Both the position numbers and the translations under genes were made by a program. DNA of 64,000 nucleotides, taken from Flaccisagitta enflata. Lineage: Eukaryota > Chaetognatha > Sagittoidea > Aphragmophora. The stretch lies in assembly GCA_965153355.1 (NCBI GenBank), contig OZ231128.1, positions 2,418,001 through 2,482,000 of the forward strand. Direction: 5' to 3'. The notes below the pieces were generated by a model, which did not search any database, was not told the origin of the DNA, and saw only the letters and a list, made by a program, of their open reading frames with translations. Positions 1 through 10,160 of the stretch are shown here, piece after piece (position 1 is the stretch's first letter; each line of letters begins with the position of its first letter).

Positions 1-471
1 CTCTCCGCCGATCCAGATTCGAGCGTGCTCCGCGCCGATTATTACGCCGATAGAGCATCCGTCGTCGCCATCCGGAAACGCAGGAAATTCCAGGTCGACG
101 AGATGCTCCATCCCGGCGGCATCCTCAGCGCGTGGTGGTCTGTCGTCCTTCGATGCGATTATCTCCCCGAAGATGGCGTTGTTGAGAGTGATCCTGTAGC
201 CGTTGGTACCTTCAACTACCACATCTGCCACTTCCCTCTCTCCCTCCACCATCTTCTCAAGGGTGGTTATCGTCATCGTCGTTTTCCTCCCACTTAGTTT
301 CAATTTTTTACATAAGTCCTTCGACACGACGTGTCGGTTGGCGCCGCCATCCATCAAAGCAAAAGTCTTAACTTTTCTTTCACCGTTCGTTATGTACAGC
401 GGCAAGATCAACCTCCACGCTCCGTCGTCGCCGCCAACTTTGAAGACGGAGTTGGTCGAAGGCGCCTCATG
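1..471 (-). CDS. pol: BEL/Pao pol start: retropepsin-like protease, partial
   Basis: Reading on past the gag stop without changing frame gives 157 open codons to the window edge. About 45 codons in, a protease-like segment shows ALMDGGANRHVV, which fits the retropepsin active-site loop except that the usual D-T/S-G is D-G-G. About 95 codons further on, VIIGAEHARIW matches the conserved I/L-G-A-D/E-H block of BEL/Pao proteases. No start codon is evident near the join, so this part is probably made as a Gag-Pol fusion by stop-codon readthrough. The D-G-G change could mean an inactive enzyme or a tolerated variant. Confidence 0.65.
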
Positions 472-3171
472 TCACGCAGTTTCGGATCCTTTATCGCCGG
501 CGTTTTTGTTATCATCCGTTTGTTTCCCCGCCGGGTTAGGTTCCGGGTGCGCTAGAGGGTGGTGGAAGCCATTGCACTTATCGCACGTGATCGTCGACGG
601 ACACGCCTTGGCGAGATGGCCTCCTTCGAGGCATCTGAAGCAGATGCCCAAGTTTTTGTTGAATTTCCGGCGGTCCGACGCGTTCATCTCGCTGTAAGTG
701 GGGCAATCCGCTAGACCGTGTTTTCCGTCGCAACGAGGACAGAGGCCCGGCGTCGTTTTTGAAGCCGGCGTCGGCATCGCGTCCTTCTTTGCGGCGGCGT
801 TGGCGGTCGTCGCGGAAATTTTGGCCGATGCAGCGGGCTTATTTTGATTGTTGTTGCGATGGTATCCTGACAACATTTCAGAAATGGTTTGCTCTTCATC
901 AATGAAATCAAGAAAGTCAGCAAATTTCAAGTCTGAACCATTTTTCTTCCTATACCTCACAACTTTCTTTGCCCACTTATCTTTTAGGAAGGGAAGCTTC
1001 TTCTCGACGATCGTCTTGACCACCAACTTGTTCTCGAAGTCGTCCGCCTTTTTTGTCTCGGTTGCGAACGAATGGACGCTCATCAACCGCGCGTAGAAAT
1101 CGAGCATCCCGTTGTGATCCTTTTCGTCGATCACTTTTCCCTGCAGCACTTCGTCGAGCATCTCCAACGCGGTCTCCTGGCGCATCCCGAACTTCTTCGT
1201 CAACTTCTCCAACGCCTCGTCGACGGCCGACTCCGACTTCTTCAGCGTCTCCGCCTCGATCAGCTTGAAGGCCGATCCCTCAAACCAATGCTGCAACTCG
1301 TTCAGCATTTGCTTCTTGGATACGCCCGGGATCTCCATCGCCTCGTTGAAGATCTTCATGTGCTTTTCAAAGTCCATTCTTTTAGTCGTGTTTCCGGAGA
1401 ACTTTTTGGCGGGTCTAGCTTCCTTCAGCTGTTGGATGGCCGTCTGTTTTAGCGCCGCCTCCAACTGTTGTCGCTGCAGTCGCAAAATGCTCGTCATTAA
1501 CGTGTCTGAGACATTTGACGCATGGCTGCTCGCGCTGCTGGAAGCTATCGACGGCGCCTTCGAACGTGTTGACGATGATCTCGACACGATTGACGAACGA
1601 CTGGGGCTTTTCGATTCTTGCGGATGTGTTGCCACAGACGCATCTGTCTTTACCCTCGGTTTCTCGTCTTTCGTCTTGATCCCTTTCTTTGTTCTTTCCT
1701 GTTCTCCTGATTCCATTTTCTTTGGCTTCACGTCACCCAATTTACGGTATGGCATTGTCGGTGGTTTTTTGACCTCCGTCTTTGCCTCTTTTTCCTTTTT
1801 TGGGTCTTCTGCGTAAAGCTTCTTTTTCGACTTTCGCAGTGGATCCGGTAGCGATCTCCCTGTGATTGACGGCGTCTTCACCTCCTTCTTGGCCGTCGAC
1901 GTCGGTCTCGACGTCACTCCGTTCACCCACGCGCTCGTCAATGCATCCGGAGTTTCGCCACCGAATGCTGCACCTGCGGCGGTCATCTCCAATCCGGCGC
2001 CAGCGTCCCTCGACTTTTCTCCCTCATCGACGGCGCCGCTTGCCGTTGACTGCTCGTCTTCGTTCGCCGCTATCAAGTCTTGCAGCTCCGCCGCGTTTTT
2101 GTCAATGTTGTCCATTTCTTTCTCATGGAGGGTCCTGTCGAGGTCCTTTTGTCTTTGTATGTCTTGGATAATGCTTTGATGATACGCAATATCCGCGTCC
2201 GCTTGCGCGTCGTTGGATTCTATCCGTTCCTTCTCGGCTTCCCTTTTTCTCTGTCTGTCTTTCTCCACCTGCCGTGACATCACCGTCGACGTTTTGCTCC
2301 TCTGGGATCCCTTTTTTGACGACCTCGTCGAGTGTGTCGTCGACCTGGCGTTTTCTGCATCGTCCTCGCGTTCGGGATCAGCACGTGGAGTAACGGAGGT
2401 GATCACGCTTTGAGGTTTTTCGACCTCTTTGTCTTTTTTGTTGGCCTCAGCCGCTTTCCGCAGTTCATTTTCGGCCAATTGGAAACCGGATGGAAGTGGC
2501 CGAGTTTTCGGCCGAGTGGAGTCATCTGTGGTGTGTGTTGCTGCCGCCGCGGGGGGTGTCGCTGGAGGAGGAGGAGGAGGCGGATGTGACGTGTTTTGGC
2601 GTCTTTCCGGCGTCTGACTGCCGACTACATTTTCGAGCACCTTCCTTCCGGCAGTCACAGTCAATGATACTTTCTTCTTTAGTGAGTTCAACATCGATGC
2701 CGGTGGCGCCGCCTCCTTCGTCACTTCCGGTCTCTCCCTCCTTTCCTTTTCGCCTTCACCCTTCCCGCTCGTCCTGCTCTCGTGCAGCAGCGGTAATTCC
2801 CCCACCGCCCCGACGTCCTCCGCCGGGTCGTCAACAGTTTCGTCGACGTCCCCTGCCGATTGCGTCTTGAAGTGGGATTCGAGCGTTATTTTGTATCGAA
2901 CCATGTCTTGCATCAATTGACCGGCCATTTCCCTGGCGTTAGGCTCGTTCTCAATTTTGCAGGCATTGTATTCGTCTAAACGCTTCTCGTAGAGGTCGCA
3001 GAATGCGTCGCTTTTTAAGTTCAATTCGGTTTGCGCCTCCTCCGACGGTGTTTTTGTCGCGTGGTCGAGGGCTACCGTCATTGAGTTAAAGCTTTTCTCC
3101 AATTCTCGCCTCACGTGTGCAACGATGCGCAGGTCCCATACCGTGGCTTCGATCGGTCTGATGTTCGCCAT
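472..3171 (-). CDS. gag: BEL/Pao Gag polyprotein
   Basis: An 899-residue ORF starting at ATG 3171 in good context (ACCATGG on the minus strand). The first 110 residues are helical and charged. Residues about 110-560 are low complexity, rich in K, E, S, P and T, with a run of prolines. Residues about 590-760 form the conserved BEL Gag region (FSGNTTKRMDFEKHMKIF, later LNELQHWFEGSAFKLI). The C-terminal 95 residues hold three zinc-knuckle-like clusters beginning CPRCDGKHG, CFRCLEGGH and CDKCNGFHH, which would bind RNA during particle assembly. The stop is UGA followed by C, and the frame stays open into the protease. Gag forms the cytoplasmic particle in which reverse transcription takes place. 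Confidence 0.88.
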   Translation of the reverse strand: MANIRPIEATVWDLRIVAHVRRELEKSFNSMTVALDHATKTPSEEAQTELNLKSDAFCDLYEKRLDEYNACKIENEPNAREMAGQLMQDMVRYKITLESHFKTQSAGDVDETVDDPAEDVGAVGELPLLHESRTSGKGEGEKERRERPEVTKEAAPPASMLNSLKKKVSLTVTAGRKVLENVVGSQTPERRQNTSHPPPPPPPATPPAAAATHTTDDSTRPKTRPLPSGFQLAENELRKAAEANKKDKEVEKPQSVITSVTPRADPEREDDAENARSTTHSTRSSKKGSQRSKTSTVMSRQVEKDRQRKREAEKERIESNDAQADADIAYHQSIIQDIQRQKDLDRTLHEKEMDNIDKNAAELQDLIAANEDEQSTASGAVDEGEKSRDAGAGLEMTAAGAAFGGETPDALTSAWVNGVTSRPTSTAKKEVKTPSITGRSLPDPLRKSKKKLYAEDPKKEKEAKTEVKKPPTMPYRKLGDVKPKKMESGEQERTKKGIKTKDEKPRVKTDASVATHPQESKSPSRSSIVSRSSSTRSKAPSIASSSASSHASNVSDTLMTSILRLQRQQLEAALKQTAIQQLKEARPAKKFSGNTTKRMDFEKHMKIFNEAMEIPGVSKKQMLNELQHWFEGSAFKLIEAETLKKSESAVDEALEKLTKKFGMRQETALEMLDEVLQGKVIDEKDHNGMLDFYARLMSVHSFATETKKADDFENKLVVKTIVEKKLPFLKDKWAKKVVRYRKKNGSDLKFADFLDFIDEEQTISEMLSGYHRNNNQNKPAASAKISATTANAAAKKDAMPTPASKTTPGLCPRCDGKHGLADCPTYSEMNASDRRKFNKNLGICFRCLEGGHLAKACPSTITCDKCNGFHHPLAHPEPNPAGKQTDDNKNAGDKGSETA

Positions 3172-4427
3172 GGTATCTGATGTTACCTGCGTGTTGTGCT
3201 CGTGTATAGTAGGGGGTTATAATAATAGGGTTAGCAATTTTCACCAGCGGCTTTGGTGTTTAAATACTGTAAAGAACCGTAGAAAATACTGTCTCGTACC
3301 GTCATTAGGATCTTGCCGTCCACGCAACTTCCGATTGAAGACGCCACTTCCGGTTTGAATACGCCATCGCTACGCCAATCACGCCGATAACGTCACTTCC
3401 GGTGGCGCTGGTTCCAACGTCAGTCTGTGGATGCTATCTCTAATCACTAGGTAAGAAAGTGTATTTAAACTATTATATACAGGAAGAAAAAGAGAGAGAA
3501 ACAGAAGAGAGAGGGGGGAGGGATTGGTTAATGCCTACCAACTAACTAGCTAGTGTGTATCATTAGTAACTACCTCAATCAATTTAAATCAATTGTCAAC
3601 AAATGTAGCCAAGTACACTCACCACAGGTTCCACTGTAATCCCCAAAGTGCTTCCAGGTTGAATTGCTTGTTAAAATACACTGATTAACTGAAAGAAAGA
3701 ATGCATCCAGAGAATCAAGTATATCACCACAAGCAAATGAATAGCAACGCCAACGAGAGGACAATGAAATAAATCGCAGTACAAAAGCGCCAAATGCCAA
3801 AATATCAACGATATTCCACAAGGGCGCACTTAAAAAACGATTACAACCATTGAATTTGATTTATAAGAATTATTTTCGCAGCTGAAATTGTTGTTTTCTA
3901 ACCACAGCGGTACCACTGCCAAAAAAACGTTTTCTATTTCTTACTAATATATTTAATGCGCTTGCGCAGGGTCGCTCTGTGCGTTTCTCACTTTTTCATC
4001 TCCCCATCTACCATCCGTTTTTGTAGGTGCGCACAGTTGAGCAAGATGACGATTACTTGTTGGGCGACGTTTACGACAGTGACAGCGATTTCAGTGACTG
4101 ATCGTCTTTCGCGAGTCCGTGACAGTCGAGAGCTCTACCGTCATGTCTTTCTTCCTCAAAGATCGTTGGATCGTGTCGATTCCGTGATGGCAACTTGAAT
4201 TTTGCGCAGTTCACTTATTGTTTATACTTTGTGGATAAGTCCCCATTGGTCTATTTATTATTTATCGTGTCCACTGTCAGTTTCTCGCATCATCACCATC
4301 AGTGCTGACGCCGCTTTAGTTATTCGATGTATAAATTATTGCTCTCTCGCTGTTTTCTCTAGTATAGCAGGTGTGCTTCCAAATTGTGATCTATACTTGA
4401 TTTCGGCATCGGATTTAGTAACCAAGC
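3172..4427. other. Retrotransposon leader, then region upstream of the esterase
   Basis: The left part should contain the untranslated leader and 5' LTR of the BEL/Pao element; I could not delimit them. A purine-rich GA tract lies at 3484-3525. The right part, up to the ATG at 4428, should hold the promoter and 5' untranslated region of the esterase gene, but I see no clear TATA box or initiator to fix a start site. No convincing ORF. Confidence 0.4.
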
Positions 4428-7400
4428 ATGGCGTTTTTGACTGTGAAGAGGGTGGGCTCCTTGGGCCTTCTCGCTTATTTGGCATATTTACTGTACGAAC
4501 CTATGCCGGCCAATATCGCCGACCCTTTCGCTTTGTGGGTTTCGGCCAAAATTAGACGAAGTGTGCGCTTTATCAACCGCCTCCGAGGCAGAGGGGAATT
4601 CGAAATGGATTTACTAGAGGCCTTCCTGACGCCCCCAGACTTCAAGGATGAAAAACTCAAGATTTACGATCATTTGGGAGGTGAGAATTACACATATACC
4701 GCATTTCCTGCATTTATCGCCCCTCCTCTAATTGGCGCCCCCCCCTTTCAAGAAAGAGGGCTCATGAGAAAACCACTAGAGAAAATCCTGTTAGATTCAT
4801 CATATATAAAGTTGTTCATTAGCAAATGAGACGTAAGAATGGTATGCAATGTAAGAATATTCTCAATTTCAACGCTTTATTACAATAAATAATAAAATAT
4901 TTGTAAGAACAGTAAATTTCATATGAAATCACCTCTACATGAGCAAATGAGGGGCGCTAATTGCAGGTTAAAAATGACAATGATGCATTCTAATTTCATA
5001 AGCGCCCGGGTAGCTAATTACTCCGAAATGCGGTATTCCATAACTAATTCTTTTCGCCGACTAACCATGCCTATCAATTAATTAGCTTTTTGTCCTCGAC
5101 GATCAGTTTACGTCGAGGACTATAACATAGCCTTGATCGTGTAGTGAGTCGTCGTTCGTTCGTTCGTCGTGTCAACCCTTAAAAACTTGAGAACCACAAC
5201 TCAGATGTTGATGAAACTTGGTCAGTGTTATTTTTAGGGCATTACTAACCTGTGTACCAACTTTCAACAACATTCATAAATATTCAATACCCTTTGCCTA
5301 TTATTTTTGTAGTAATATTAATTCCTGGACTTGTGCAATTTACATAGGGGAAGGGTAGGAAAGGTTCACCAATGTTGTTCAAACTTGTTGTGAAGGTTTA
5401 TTGCATCAATTAAAGCTCCCCTGCAAGATTTCAGATAATTCTGAGTATTGGTTTAGAAGATATAAGGGTATTTTGCTAGTAATATTAATTCCTAGACTTG
5501 TGCAATTTACATAGGGGAAGGGTAGTAGAGGTTCACCAATGTTGTTCAAGCTTGTTGTGAAGGTTCATTGCATCAATTAAAGCTCCCCTGCAAGATTTCA
5601 GTAAATTCTGAGTATTGGTTAAGAAAATATAAGGGTATTTATGATGTATCCAGTGACATTATTTCCTGGACTAAAAAATTTTTTTTTTTGAAATTTTTTT
5701 TTTGAAATTTTTTTTTTGAAAAAAAAAATTTTGCTTTTTTTTTAATTTTTTTTTTTCTTTTTTTAAATTTGAAAATTTTTTGTTATCTTTTTTATTGTTG
5801 GATTTTAAGGTTTGCTTTCATGAACTTCAAGGAATGCCATCATGGGCCTCAAGGTATGCCATCATAGGCTGCAAGGTATGCCACCATGAACTTCAAGGTT
5901 AACCATCATGGACTATAAGGTATGCAATTGGTAGCTGGGTCAGACTGAGTAGCCGGGTCAGACTGAGTAGCCGGGTCAGACTGAGTAGCCGGGTCAGACT
6001 GAGTAGCCGGGTCAGACTGAGTAGCCGGGTCAGACTGAGTAGCCGGGTCAGACTGAGTAGCCGGGTCAGACTGAGTAGCCGGGTCAGACTGAGTAGCCGG
6101 GTCAGACTGAGTAGCCGGGTCAGACTGAGTAGCCGGGTCAGACTGAGTAGTCAGGTCAGACTGAGTAGTCAGGTCAGACTGAGTAGCCAGGTCAGACTGA
6201 GTAGCCAGGTCAGACTGAGTAGCCGGGTCAGACTGAGTAGCCGGGTCAGACTGAGTAGCCGGGTCAGACTGAGTAGCCGGGTCAGACTGAGTAGCCGGGT
6301 CAGACTGAGTAGCGGGGTCGGACACCAAATAGACTACAGTCGAGGACTGTTGTTTTTAAGCTTTTTTACGCTATCAAATGCATTTTATCAAGTGGCACTT
6401 GGGGCCTCAAATCAGCATTTCTATGATCTAAGAAACGGATCATTTGCGTGTTGCCAACAGGTCCTCTTCGTTTGCGTGTGTATGAACCCGTGAGTCGTCC
6501 TCAGCCCTCGGCCGCCGTCGTTTATATCCACGGCGGGGGGTTTGTTCTAGGCAGTACGTTGTCCTATGATCTCACGGTTTATACGATTGCGAAGGTGATA
6601 TACGGCGCGCTGGCAGCTGAGCACTCTCTCGGTCCTCAAATGTTGTCTATGAACCCAAAATTTTTCAATCAATGTCCTTAGCCATGTAGATATACCTGGT
6701 TTAAAGTATACTCTGGTGTAAAGCTTACCCTCTTTTCAATAATCTATTCTTCATCAGTTTCTGAAAAGGAATCAAGAAGACAAAAATGAGTCGAACGGTG
6801 AAACCCTACTGACTCATTGACATAGTAAAAGTGACATAATAAAAGTGTGTCGATGAATCTTAGATATAAAAATGATCCAAGGTGTGTGATTTGGCTCGTC
6901 CTGATCCTGTGCGGTGTATACGGTCCCATCTCGATATGAATCGCAAAATTTGGCGCTTTGATTAACATGACGAATATGAAGCGAAGGATATCGATCGTGG
7001 CGTTGATTTACATAATCTTGGTGTAAGTCGTTATATCTCGATTCTTTCGTCATCATTTCCCACTATCTTCTTCCTCTTTCATGTCAGAACATTGGGGACG
7101 CGTTGATATTTTCGGTGGAATATCGTAAAGCGCCCAAGCACACGTTTCCGTCTCAAATCGACGAGACTGAAGCCGCGATCCGTTACGTTTTGTCCAAGTC
7201 TTTCGAGTTTGGTATCGACCCCCAACGAGTGGCGATCATGGGAGACAGCGCGGGAGGCGCCTTAGCCGCCACCATCGCCATACGCATGCGACCGGTGGAA
7301 CCGGAAGCACCGCACCCGTTAGCTATGCAGGTGATCATTTTTTTCAATTTTGGAGTTTTTGGTTGCGGACACGTAACTCTACAAAAGGCTTTGTCTGTCC

Positions 7401-9362
7401 TTCAGTCCGTCACGCTTGAGTTGAAAACGTGAAAAACACGCATTTCTGATGCTGTAGTTATCGTGTGTGCGTTTGGGTGCACGAGTTAATTTTTGGAGGG
7501 GTGGAGTTGGGGCGAGACTGGTGGTGGGATACTCCTGCCCACCCGTCCACAATGTTATTGTGACCCCGCGTCACTTGTTTAATGCAACTCCAAAATGTTA
7601 ATCTGTAACTGTTAACTTTTGAATGACCTTCGCGATATGCAAAGTCCTTGATGCTTTGACTTCTATATTACCTATTCTTGTCTGAATGTTCGGTTAAATT
7701 CTGATCTTGTTTTAAAATTTAAAACCTTCAGGTGCTAATTTACCCGGCGATTCAGGCCATCAATTTCCGCAACCCTTCTTTCCAAGCGGCTGTGACGGGT
7801 CCCATCCTGTCCCCCATGGATGTCGGCAAGTTTGTGTCGCTTTATCACACCGGAACCGATAAATACGCCGAGACTCTTATCAACAATCTTCACACCTCTC
7901 CCGCCACTAAACGGAAGGTAAGCGATAATTGGACGGGTCGTCTGAGACCCATCTGGTTTAATCATAATTTCATTGTATCCTGTTGCATTTGGGTGCTTCA
8001 CATAGCAAAAGTTGGGAGTATCCCTTCACCCTACTTAGGTAATGTGGAGGAGCAAAAATCATCTTCCGTTTCTTTTTTGACCTTAAAGTTCCCACAGTTT
8101 TCCCAGAATTCAGAATCCTGTGTAGTTTTGTTACAAAAATAACAATTATTTGTTTTAAAAAATCATGTTTGTAAAGATAAACTAAAACATAGAAAATAAG
8201 CTATGAAAGAGTTATAAAAAGGCAGAATTACAACACTGTGAAGAGTAAAAGTTTGTGAAAGCTGATTCATACAATGTCAGTATATTGTTTTATCCCATTG
8301 CATTATGCAAATTAGGTCCTCAGAAATAATTTACTAAAAAATGGAGGATTAACGATTTTTGATAAAAGAAACATGGTAAGGGTTCTAAAATTAGCCACTC
8401 CATTTTTGGTAAAGAGGGGGAAAAGAAATAACCAACTTTTTCTATGCTAAGCACCCAACTGTTGCATCTGTCTTTCCCTATCGTATACTTTAATATGTTT
8501 TCCGAATGAAGATCATTGGTTCCATTTTCTTTTCTTTCACCAACGTCAGGTCGCCGATAAGATCTTCGTGACCAAGGGCATTCCAGATAAATGGATTCCC
8601 GACGAATACGATCCTCCTTCCATGGATGTCGGCGAGGATGTCCCAGAGTTGAAGAATGTCCTCAGATGGGAAGCTTCGCTACTGCTTCTTGACGACCTCT
8701 CTCGACTTCCACCGGCGTAAGTCGCTTGTACAATCGTGGCTTTGCGTGAACTGTGGTACATATGGGCGCTCTGCTTTACCGTAGTCCTACCTTGTTAGAT
8801 TCGAGTTACCATATTTCCTGCCTTTATCGCCCCCCCCCCTTTCAAGAAAGAGAGAGCTCATGACAAAACTTTGTTGTAAAAAAAGTATTACTCTGAATTC
8901 ATTGTAGATAAGGTTTTTTAATAGCAAAAAGAATATTGGTTGTGCTTTGTTGCTCTGAATTACAATGTACTTGTCAAAAATAGTTAATTTAATATAAGAT
9001 CATTTATTCATGACTTATGAGTGAAGGAGAGGTCGCTAATTGCAGATTCTTAATGACAATCTTTCATTTCAATTTAAAAAGCGCCCGGGGCGCTTATTAC
9101 AGGAAATACAATACGGTAATACAATTCAATGCCGTTCTGTCATGTTCTACTCAGGTACATTCTCGCGTGCGAACACGACGTGCTTCGCGACGACGCGTTC
9201 CTGTATGCCGACCGTCTCAAGCAAAGTCAAGTGTCGACAACCTTTAAATTTTATGAACGCGCTTATCATGGAATTCTTTGGCTGTCCAAAGCGTTGCCCA
9301 AGAGCAACTTGGGCATCGACATGATCAAAGAAATGACTGACCACGTCAAGAAGCACTTATAA
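4428..9362 (+). CDS. Arylacetamide deacetylase-like esterase/lipase, six exons
   Basis: A microsomal serine hydrolase of the hormone-sensitive-lipase/AADAC family, which cleaves acyl esters and arylacetamides. Exons: 4428-4680, 6461-6594, 7088-7330, 7732-7917, 8550-8716, 9155-9362. Each junction has GT-AG sites and phases agree, giving 1,191 nt and 396 residues, close to human AADAC (about 399). The N-terminus has a short hydrophobic stretch (about 10-25), as expected for a type II ER anchor. The oxyanion motif HGGG is at 108-111, the nucleophile in GDSAG is Ser183, the acid in HDVLRDD is Asp336 and the base in ERAYHG is His366; the 30-residue Asp-His spacing matches the human enzyme. The stop is TAA. 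Introns 1 and 5 carry related inverted-repeat elements. AADAC and neutral cholesterol ester hydrolase 1 cannot be told apart here. Confidence 0.93.
4697..5035. mobile_element. MITE, copy 1, intron 1 of the esterase
   Basis: 339 bp starting TACCGCATTTC and ending in its inverted repeat, GAAATGCGGTA, with TA at both ends as in TA-targeting elements. The sub-terminal TTTATCGCCCC and GCGCCCGGG parts and the interior match the copy at 8807-9118. It starts only 16 bp after the exon 1 splice donor. No coding capacity. Confidence 0.75.
5311..5638. repeat. Tandem duplication, about 167 bp, two copies
   Basis: Two adjacent copies (5311-5477 and 5478-5638) start AGTAATATTAATTCCT and share the blocks CATAGGGGAAGGGTAG and AAAGCTCCCCTGCAAG, with few differences. 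Intronic, in esterase intron 1. Confidence 0.85.
5671..5926. repeat. Poly-T/A tract and four 30-bp tandem repeats
   Basis: 5671-5800 consists of T- and A-runs broken by GAAA. 5817-5926 contains about four imperfect copies of a unit near CATGAACTTCAAGGTATGC. Both lie in intron 1 of the esterase and have no visible coding role. Confidence 0.8.
5931..6319. repeat. 18-bp minisatellite, about 21 copies
   Basis: Unit TAGCCGGGTCAGACTGAG repeated head to tail, with four central variant units in which CCGG becomes TCAG or CCAG. Because 18 is divisible by three it leaves a long ORF on the minus strand, which is an artefact. It lies in esterase intron 1 and ends about 140 bp before the exon 2 acceptor. 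Confidence 0.95.
8807..9118. mobile_element. MITE, copy 2, intron 5 of the esterase
   Basis: 312 bp related to 4697-5035: it starts TACCATATTTCCTGCC, ends near ACAGGAAATACAATACGGTA, and shares the TTTATCGCCCC and AAGCGCCCGGG sub-terminal blocks. It ends 36 bp before the exon 6 acceptor, so it may supply part of the branch-point region. Confidence 0.72.
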
Positions 9363-10160
9363 TCGAAGAATGATGGAATCGTGATAGACACAAACTTGGC
9401 GGGAATTGAGATGTCTGTGATAAGAACTCTAGCATTAACTGAGGACTTTCGCAAGTTTTACTTATGACATTGATGAGTGTCAAAAAAAAAAAAAAAGTAC
9501 AGATGGTGGTGTATGGAAATTTTACTCACTGGATGGAAATTGCAATGATCCAATTTGGTATCATGTGATTTACTGGGCTGAGGAGGAACTAGAAGTTGGG
9601 AAGCTCTCTGCACACGAGGATGAGGAAGAAATGCGATTTGACAATCATCCCACCAATGAAATGAATTGTGATGTAGAATATGCCTAACAATAATGTGTCC
9701 ACTTTAGCTGCCACTGGTGGAAGTTATGGAAATCACGACGGCGCAGGTTCGCTCTGCTTGTTGCCGCAGTTTTGCAAACAACCATTTGCGACCTTGTTAA
9801 ACAATCTCTTTTGAATTCAGGTGAATTTGTATCGAATTGATTCTATTGTGTATTTCCCATGAAATAATCAAACAATCCGAGTTCAAAAATAATCAAACAC
9901 CAACTTAGCTACGAGTCAAGTCCCGAGTATGGGTAATCTGTTATCCTATGTAAAGGCGCTGACTATCAGTTCGTTAGAGGGACCGCCACATGAGTCAAGT
10001 TCAGAGCAGTCTTAAAGAGTTGAGAGGATCATGTATCTTTTCCAACAAATGCTGATTGTTTCCACCTTTTAAATTGCATTGCCCTCACAGAAGCAATCCA
10101 TTACTCGCTCACAACGCGAGGGGGATTGCGGTATTATTATTTTACCGAACATTGCCAAAA
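9363..10160. other. Intergenic spacer between esterase and cyclophilin
   Basis: About 800 bp with a poly-A run at 9482-9495 and no gene-like ORF or recognisable repeat. It should hold the esterase 3' end and the cyclophilin promoter; I see no clear AATAAA or TATA signal. Confidence 0.5.

Larger units (their letters stand above)
1..3420 (-). mobile_element. BEL/Pao LTR retrotransposon, 5' part only
   Basis: A gag frame (472-3171) is followed in the same frame by an aspartic-protease-like segment (1-471), both on the minus strand. The gag has the long middle domain and three C-terminal zinc knuckles typical of BEL/Pao elements, so the family call is firm. The rest of pol and the 3' LTR lie beyond the window's left edge. 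The 5' LTR should lie to the right of 3171, but with no second copy in view its limits cannot be set, so the right boundary given is a guess. The long open gag suggests a fairly young copy. Confidence 0.8.

Noticed and set aside
3340-3480. BEL/Pao 5' LTR end and primer-binding site (TGGAACCAGCGCC on the minus strand)
   Set aside because: Plausible, but with no second LTR and no clear CA end just before it I could not support the boundary.
5906-6328. 140-codon ORF of repeated ATQSDP
   Set aside because: An 18-bp intronic minisatellite keeps the frame open; it lies within an esterase intron on the other strand.
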